From Theristus sp. LFF4_11 (Eukaryota > Nematoda > Chromadorea > Monhysterida > Xyalidae): 64,000 bases of DNA. The notes below the pieces were generated by a model. It saw only the letters and a list, made by a program, of their open reading frames with translations, had not been told where the DNA came from and did not search any database. The stretch's first letter is position 1, and every line of letters begins with the position of its first letter. This document shows positions 59,001 to 64,000 of this stretch, one piece after another. The DNA lies in the NCBI GenBank assembly GCA_030248135.1, contig JASANC010003343.1, positions 1 to 64,000 on the forward strand. The letters run 5' to 3'. The translations under genes and the position numbers were made by a program.

Positions 59001-62000
59001 TTTATCTGAGAAACAAAACATATGATAGAGCGGTATTTCAAAAAAGCATCAGAACAATAAATCTGGAAAATAACAAACAAACCCTCTTCCAGTTCACTCA
59101 ACGTTCGTGTGGACGAATGATCGTCAGAGTGATTCTCATCATCGGGAACAGTGTTTTTGGTTGTTGACCACTGAGCTCTACTCGGAGGACCGGGTTCGTT
59201 CAACGACGATTGACGTTGCTTGCGAGCCTTCAGCTCCTTTTGCAAGTAATCGATACTTGCACGTCGCAGACGAACCTCCAACTCTAGAGATTAGAAAGCA
59301 TTTTTACCCATAGTTACACAAAAAATACAGAAACTTCACAAACCAACCTGCCGTTGCTGCCGCTTCGTCTGCCACTGAATGTGCAGCAGAATCTAAATTT
59401 GGTTTCCTTTCTTTTCTTTCAAACAACCAATGTTGTTGGTAAGTATCCTAACACAAACAAAGCCGCAAATTGAAATTCTTTCAGACACATAACACTGAAA
59501 ACCAACTGGATTTGTTGAAGCGCTGTTTCCGAACACGATAGCCGCGATAGTGCGCTTGTATTTTTGTAGCAGCGTTGTGTTCTGCGAGAAAAACGTGCCG
59601 TTAAATGAAACACTAACCAACAAAAACTTTTGATCTTGAAACTAACGCATAGCCAATTGTTTTCGTTCCCTGTGGCCCCTGAAAGTGGCCTGAATTTTAG
59701 TTGCGGATTTGCCCGTGTCAACATTATCGTTCTTTGATTTGTCATTTTCTGATTCTTCGCCCGATTCCGATTCGGACTCCTCCTCCGAATCCAATGTCGA
59801 GTGATCGGAAGAACCTGGTGTTTTTTCAAATTTGTTCTCTCTAATTCACTGTTTTCTTTCCAGCACCAGCAACACTTGCAATTCACCTGTTGTATTGGAC
59901 TCATGATCAGCTGCTTGTCGTTGTTTGGACTCGTTGCTCTTTACCGATTCTTCACTGTCACTGTCACTTGCGTCTTCAGCAGACGTTGGCTCGACAAGTA
60001 CTAACTCGGCTTTTTCATCGGCTTTTTCTGTCACAGTTTGTTCTTCTGTAAGAATGCCAAAGTTAGAAAAACCGTTTTTTCAATAAAGAATTCATTTTTC
60101 GCTCAAAAGCTAGAAGAGGACGCTAAACCAACCGACTGCTTCCGTTTTTTGTTTGTCATCCTTTTCACCATTTTGGCAAGGCTCGTTTTCAGCAGTTTCA
60201 TTGTCGTGCATTCCAGTTTCTGTTTCAACCAGGATTTCGTCGTTTTCCGATTGTGGTTTCTTTTTTGGTTTTCTCACAAATCTGCGCTTCGCAGGTGGCC
60301 CATTCGACGGTGGTCGGGGAGCCAATGGCGAAAAATTGCTGGTTTTGGACTGCGAGCTGATCGTTTGACGTTCGTACAAACTCGTCAGCGACTTTTCTCT
60401 TCTTTGTTGATTGTTTGATATCGGTCGCCGCGAAGAGCCACTCACTGGAAAACAAAATTCAACAAAGTAAAACGACTATCATTTTTGTAGCCGTGCAACA
60501 GTGACATTTTTGCAATCTCTAACGTGCTTCATTATGCTCATGAACTTTATTTGAGGTAATCAAAAAACAAAGATGTCATAAGCAACATGCAAAGCAAAGA
60601 TAAATTAGGAGCGTGTGAAAGAAAGAAGCACTAAAAAACAAATGAAATTTTAACAATGAACAACAAGAACAACAACAACAATGAAAAAGAAATCACAGAA
60701 CAACGAAGATCACAACACACTTAGTGAAAGCGACAGGTCAAAAAGAGCCGCAACAAAAATTGACGTGCAACTGATTTCAAAACGGATCAAATCAAAAATA
60801 GTAAGATCCGACAAGCGAACTAACTATCAAACCCTACTGACATTATTGTCGGCAGAAATCGCAGGCAGAACAAAGGGATTCTCACGTTTTCGAGGATCGA
60901 TCGGCAAGTTCAATGCGGACCGGGTCGCCTTATGGAGTCGTTGCGAATCTAAATTGACCAATTGGTGGCGCTGTTCATCGCTCAGTGGCACATCTACTCG
61001 CATCGCGGCAACCGGAAGTGAAGTGCTACAAAAAACACGCATATAAACATTTAAAGGAAGCAAACATTGTTGGGTGGTACCTACTCGGTTAGGAGTAGAA
61101 TAAAAATTGAATTTAGCTAACTGCTAAATAATTATGTCAACAAAATTACCTGAACCGTATGACCTCGGCGTGCTCCAACAGTTGTTCCTTCTGTTCGACA
61201 GACATCATCAGATCGCTTCGTTTCGACGTGTAGTTCGTGTACGGCGATTGGATATCGCGGTAAACTTGGCATCTTAGGTAGAAAACAATTGTTACAAGCT
61301 CATTTGAATAATTTGGGCTTTCTTTAAACAGAAAACGTTAAAGATTATTTGCACTTTTTTAAAATTAAAAACAGAAATATAAAAGCCATACTAACTGCGC
61401 ACATGGTCGTGCATTTCGACAGCCTAGCCACTTGAAGCGGCCCGCAGCGCCACCGACTCGCAGTTTCGATGGGTATTTTGCTTCGCAACACGCGGTCAAT
61501 CGTGCGACCGTCTGGCCGTCCAACAAGAATGTGATGCTGAACGCAAAGCCCGGGTGACGATACGAGAAAAAGTAGAATTCGGCTGAAACGTTCGTGTTGT
61601 TTTATGACCTGGTTTTTCGGAAAATACGGAATTGGAGATTTGTTCGATGAAAGACTTACAATCAGGAAGTAGGTCTTGTTTGAATACAGTTATTGGATTG
61701 CCGCCACAGTGCTGCTGCAGTATGCTGACGACCGAGGATCGGTCGCGGTCAAAACGGGCACCTAAGTGAAACACAGAAAAAAGAGTCCAAAAAACTTCAG
61801 TTTCTAACCCTACGACAACTCCATAACTGCAACCGATTATTAATCAAAAAATGTTTTTTGCAACCATCACCTTGATATCGCAGGAAACAAACACAGTGCG
61901 GACGGAAAGAATTGCGGGTGCGTGCGCGTGCACTCGTGAGGAACATTCGGTGTGCTTGCTGAAATGATTTCTTTTTAAATCTTTCCTTTAAAAATATTAA

Positions 62001-63779
62001 GCATACTCGATAAAGATAAACCAAAGACAAATAAAAAAACCCACGGTATTCTTTGCTCCAATGGGTGGAAAGTTCTTGTGGTCTTTGTCGTTGGTCGCGA
62101 TTGGTTCAGTGGTTTTTGAACGAGGCAAACGACCTGATTTCCTGAGAAAATGCGAAACAATTTCTGATGGTTTTGTTTTCGCTGATTCGAAGATTTTGAA
62201 GATGGAAAATGGTTTGTTTTCGACAAACATCAATAATCATTTGGTGAGGTGACATCCAAACATCAAAAAGAAGCCACCATGGCACGTACATTGCTTTGTT
62301 CTTTTTTCCCTTCTTTCCGGCATCATTCGTCTTCGTTTCGTCATCGGGCAACGAGCGTACTCGTCTCAACGGCTGTTTTTCGTCGATTGATCCAGAGGCG
62401 GGTGCAAGCGAACGGGAGACGGGCGGGAAAATGGGCATTGACTCGTCTCGAAATCGGCGTTGCTGCAATTTCGTCAGTTCGTGGTCGAGATAGTCGGCAT
62501 AGTTGCGCAGCGAGGCGGAGTCTAGCTGAAAAAGGGAATTTAGGAATCAAACAAAACCGACGTTGGAAGTTCACTGTTGGAAGTTCATTAGTTTCAGACA
62601 AAAAAGTTGACCAACCTTGTGCAAATGCTTGAACCGTTCCGTGTTGTCTGCGTACCGCGTGACCCTCCATTGTTGGTCAATCATTTGATGCTCCCAATCG
62701 CCGTCAGTGAAATAGCCACTCGACTGGGTGCCTCCTTGAATAGTGAACAGATTTATGGCAGCGTTAAGAGTAAAATCAAAAGAACGCTGAGCTTCATGAC
62801 AATCACCAAATAAATAATTCATGTTCAGCAAACAATCAGCGATACTTCAAAATTATATGCAAACAATCAATTAACTTCACTTTTTTCTAAACCAACCATT
62901 CACATCCACATGACCATTGTCTGTATTTTCAGTAGCACTGGCTGTTGACGGATTCTGCGGTTCATGCTCAGCTCGCTCCACACTTTTCGCTCGTTGTTTC
63001 GCCGAAGTGTCGTTTTGCTGAGAAATGTTCAGACGTTGTGGGGTGGACAATGATCGACTGAGTGACTGCGCCAATTCGGTTGTTGGTAATGGACCGACGC
63101 TCGATGGCTCGCCCTGAATTTAAAAATTTTTGAGCTAAAATTTTGACATCAATTCTTTTTTTTCTCACGGAGTTTTGCAAAGCTCAGGTGTAAAAAGGCC
63201 AATTTCAAGGCTCTATTTGTAAAACAAACAACTTAGGAACACGTTTTCCACCACCACAACAACCATAAAACTCACGCGAACTCTCCGATACGAGATCACT
63301 TTGTGCACGGCCTCCAGCTGTCGCTGCAACTCGAGTTGCCTGCCAAGGTTGAACTCGGTTGTTCGCGCCATCAGCTGTTTCTGGAAATGAACACGATTGT
63401 CGGCATGCAGCTGGCGTTCTTTGACGATTCGCCGATACTGACCGCTGGTCACCGGCTGGCCGCTGGAATCAACCTGCAATCGGGGGGAAACCGTTGCTTG
63501 TGACTGAAGAAAGAACACGTTCATTCAGTTTTATTTTTAAAGCACTCTGGTCTGACGTGCAACTGAAAGTCCGGGTTGCTGTGCATGAAAAGCGCATGTG
63601 TTAGAGCACAGGACGTCGTGTCGTAGGTCCAACACGTTCGAACAAATAGACCCCCGAACGCTGTTGTTGCACCACCATGCACACGGAGTACAAGTTCGTA
63701 TTGTTCATTCATCGCGATTAAAAAACGCAGTTTTTACCTGACATTCACTGAAACCATTTTTGATCAAAGGCAAGCGCAT
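56097..63779 (-). CDS. ERICH3-like protein with DUF4590, IQ motifs, RanBP2 zinc finger and LRRs
   Basis: About 27 exons can be joined in phase from ATG at 63779 to TAA at 56097, giving roughly 1,300 residues. The first exons are 63738-63779, 63276-63473, 62897-63113, 62616-62734, 62290-62525 and 62045-62141. Exon 2 (GQPVTSGQYRRIVKERQLH) resembles the N terminus of vertebrate ERICH3. Exons at about 61392-61960 carry its conserved DUF4590 block: ILQQHCGG, then SYRHPGFAFSITFLLDGQ, ARLTACCEAKY and a closing RPCA. Two IQ motifs follow (IQATFRGHRERK, about 59660; IQAHYRGYRVRK, about 59550). Several Glu/Ser-rich exons come next, one with WMCNICNFENLNEMPTCRIC (W-x-C-x2-C-x3-N-x6-C-x2-C, a RanBP2 finger, about 58840-58915). 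The end (57560-56097) is leucine-rich repeats. ERICH3 is linked to cilia; IQ motifs bind calmodulin. It may be an unusual fusion or a misjoined pair of genes, but no internal start was evident. Confidence 0.78.
56309..56577 (-). mobile_element. tRNA-derived SINE (SINE-2) in an intron
   Basis: A direct repeat of 14 bp, CCCTTTGCCCACAT, flanks it at 56295-56308 and 56578-56591. Read on the minus strand it starts GGGGCCGGCTGAGTGGCTGA, with box A-like TGGCTGAGTGGATAGC as in Ser/Leu-type tRNAs. It ends in an A-rich CAACAAACAACAAC tail. Box B has decayed. It lies in the last intron of the ERICH3-like gene and is unrelated in sequence to SINE-1. Confidence 0.8.
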
Positions 63780-64000
63780 TTTGCTGAAGTTATGAAATAT
63801 CGCTTTCCCACACGCACATAAAGTCTTGCTTGATTTTTGACGTGGTTACTAACGGAAGGAAAAGAAAGCACGGGTTTATAAAAAATTCAATTGAAAACTG
63901 ACAAGCGTGCGATTAGTTAACGTAATGGCAGACAGACAAGACATGCAATCTAATAAGTACATGTAGATGCTGGCATGAATCATGACACAAAAGTTGTTTG
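63780..64000. promoter_or_regulatory. 5' flank of the ERICH3-like gene
   Basis: No coding sequence is visible. Promoter and 5' UTR are expected here on the minus strand, but no clear TATA or initiator was recognised. Confidence 0.3.

Noticed and set aside
1..64000. CRISPR arrays, operons, Shine-Dalgarno sites and other prokaryotic features
   Set aside because: The sequence is intron-containing eukaryotic DNA. Tandem repeats seen are transposon arms, microsatellites or a minisatellite without spacer structure.

Overview
The window is eukaryotic nuclear DNA from an animal. Genes are split into many short exons by mostly small GT-AG introns, gene density is moderate, and intergenic DNA is AT-rich and full of non-autonomous DNA transposons and tRNA-derived SINEs. 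The gene content (elongase-cycle dehydratase, MTCL-type coiled coil, KCTD-like BTB protein, ERICH3-like protein, a myristoylatable globin, a four-TM LAPTM-like protein) suggests an invertebrate, perhaps a nematode or another protostome. I cannot fix the phylum from sequence alone.

Layout: 1-4437 is repeat DNA that includes a Russian-doll nest of transposons. 4550-6971 (+) is a six-exon 3-hydroxyacyl-CoA dehydratase (HACD) gene. It converges on 7550-20244 (-), a very long coiled-coil gene of the MTCL/SOGA type with an outspread/MPRIP-like cysteine motif at its N terminus. 20245-27043 is a gene-poor stretch. 27044-27464 (+) is a candidate small secreted acidic peptide. 29105-31603 (-) is an unrecognised, probably nuclear, protein. 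34284-35198 (+) is a four-TM LAPTM-like protein. 36166-38454 (-) and 39575-41640 (-) are two paralogous RING-finger genes, the first with a tRNA-Phe gene in an intron. 43110-46878 (-) is a BTB/T1-domain protein with a Q/H-rich N terminus. 48246-53115 is a second deep transposon nest. 54329-55089 (-) is a globin with an N-myristoylation signal. 56097-63779 (-) is a roughly 27-exon gene joining an ERICH3-like N-terminal half to IQ motifs, a RanBP2-type zinc finger and leucine-rich repeats.

I built most gene models by joining exons by hand. For HACD, both RING genes, the BTB gene, the globin and the ERICH3-like gene, intron phases are consistent throughout, which is the main support. The genes look like unrelated neighbours, not a pathway cluster. 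The clearest unusual content is the repeat landscape: several element families with exact 8-bp target-site duplications (hAT-like), TA duplications (Tc1/mariner-like) or a 9-bp duplication (Mutator-like) are inserted into each other and often into copies of themselves. One element keeps a remnant of a transposase. Protein-level novelties are the multi-domain ERICH3-LRR gene and a RING finger whose zinc ligands are separated by a long His/Asn tract.
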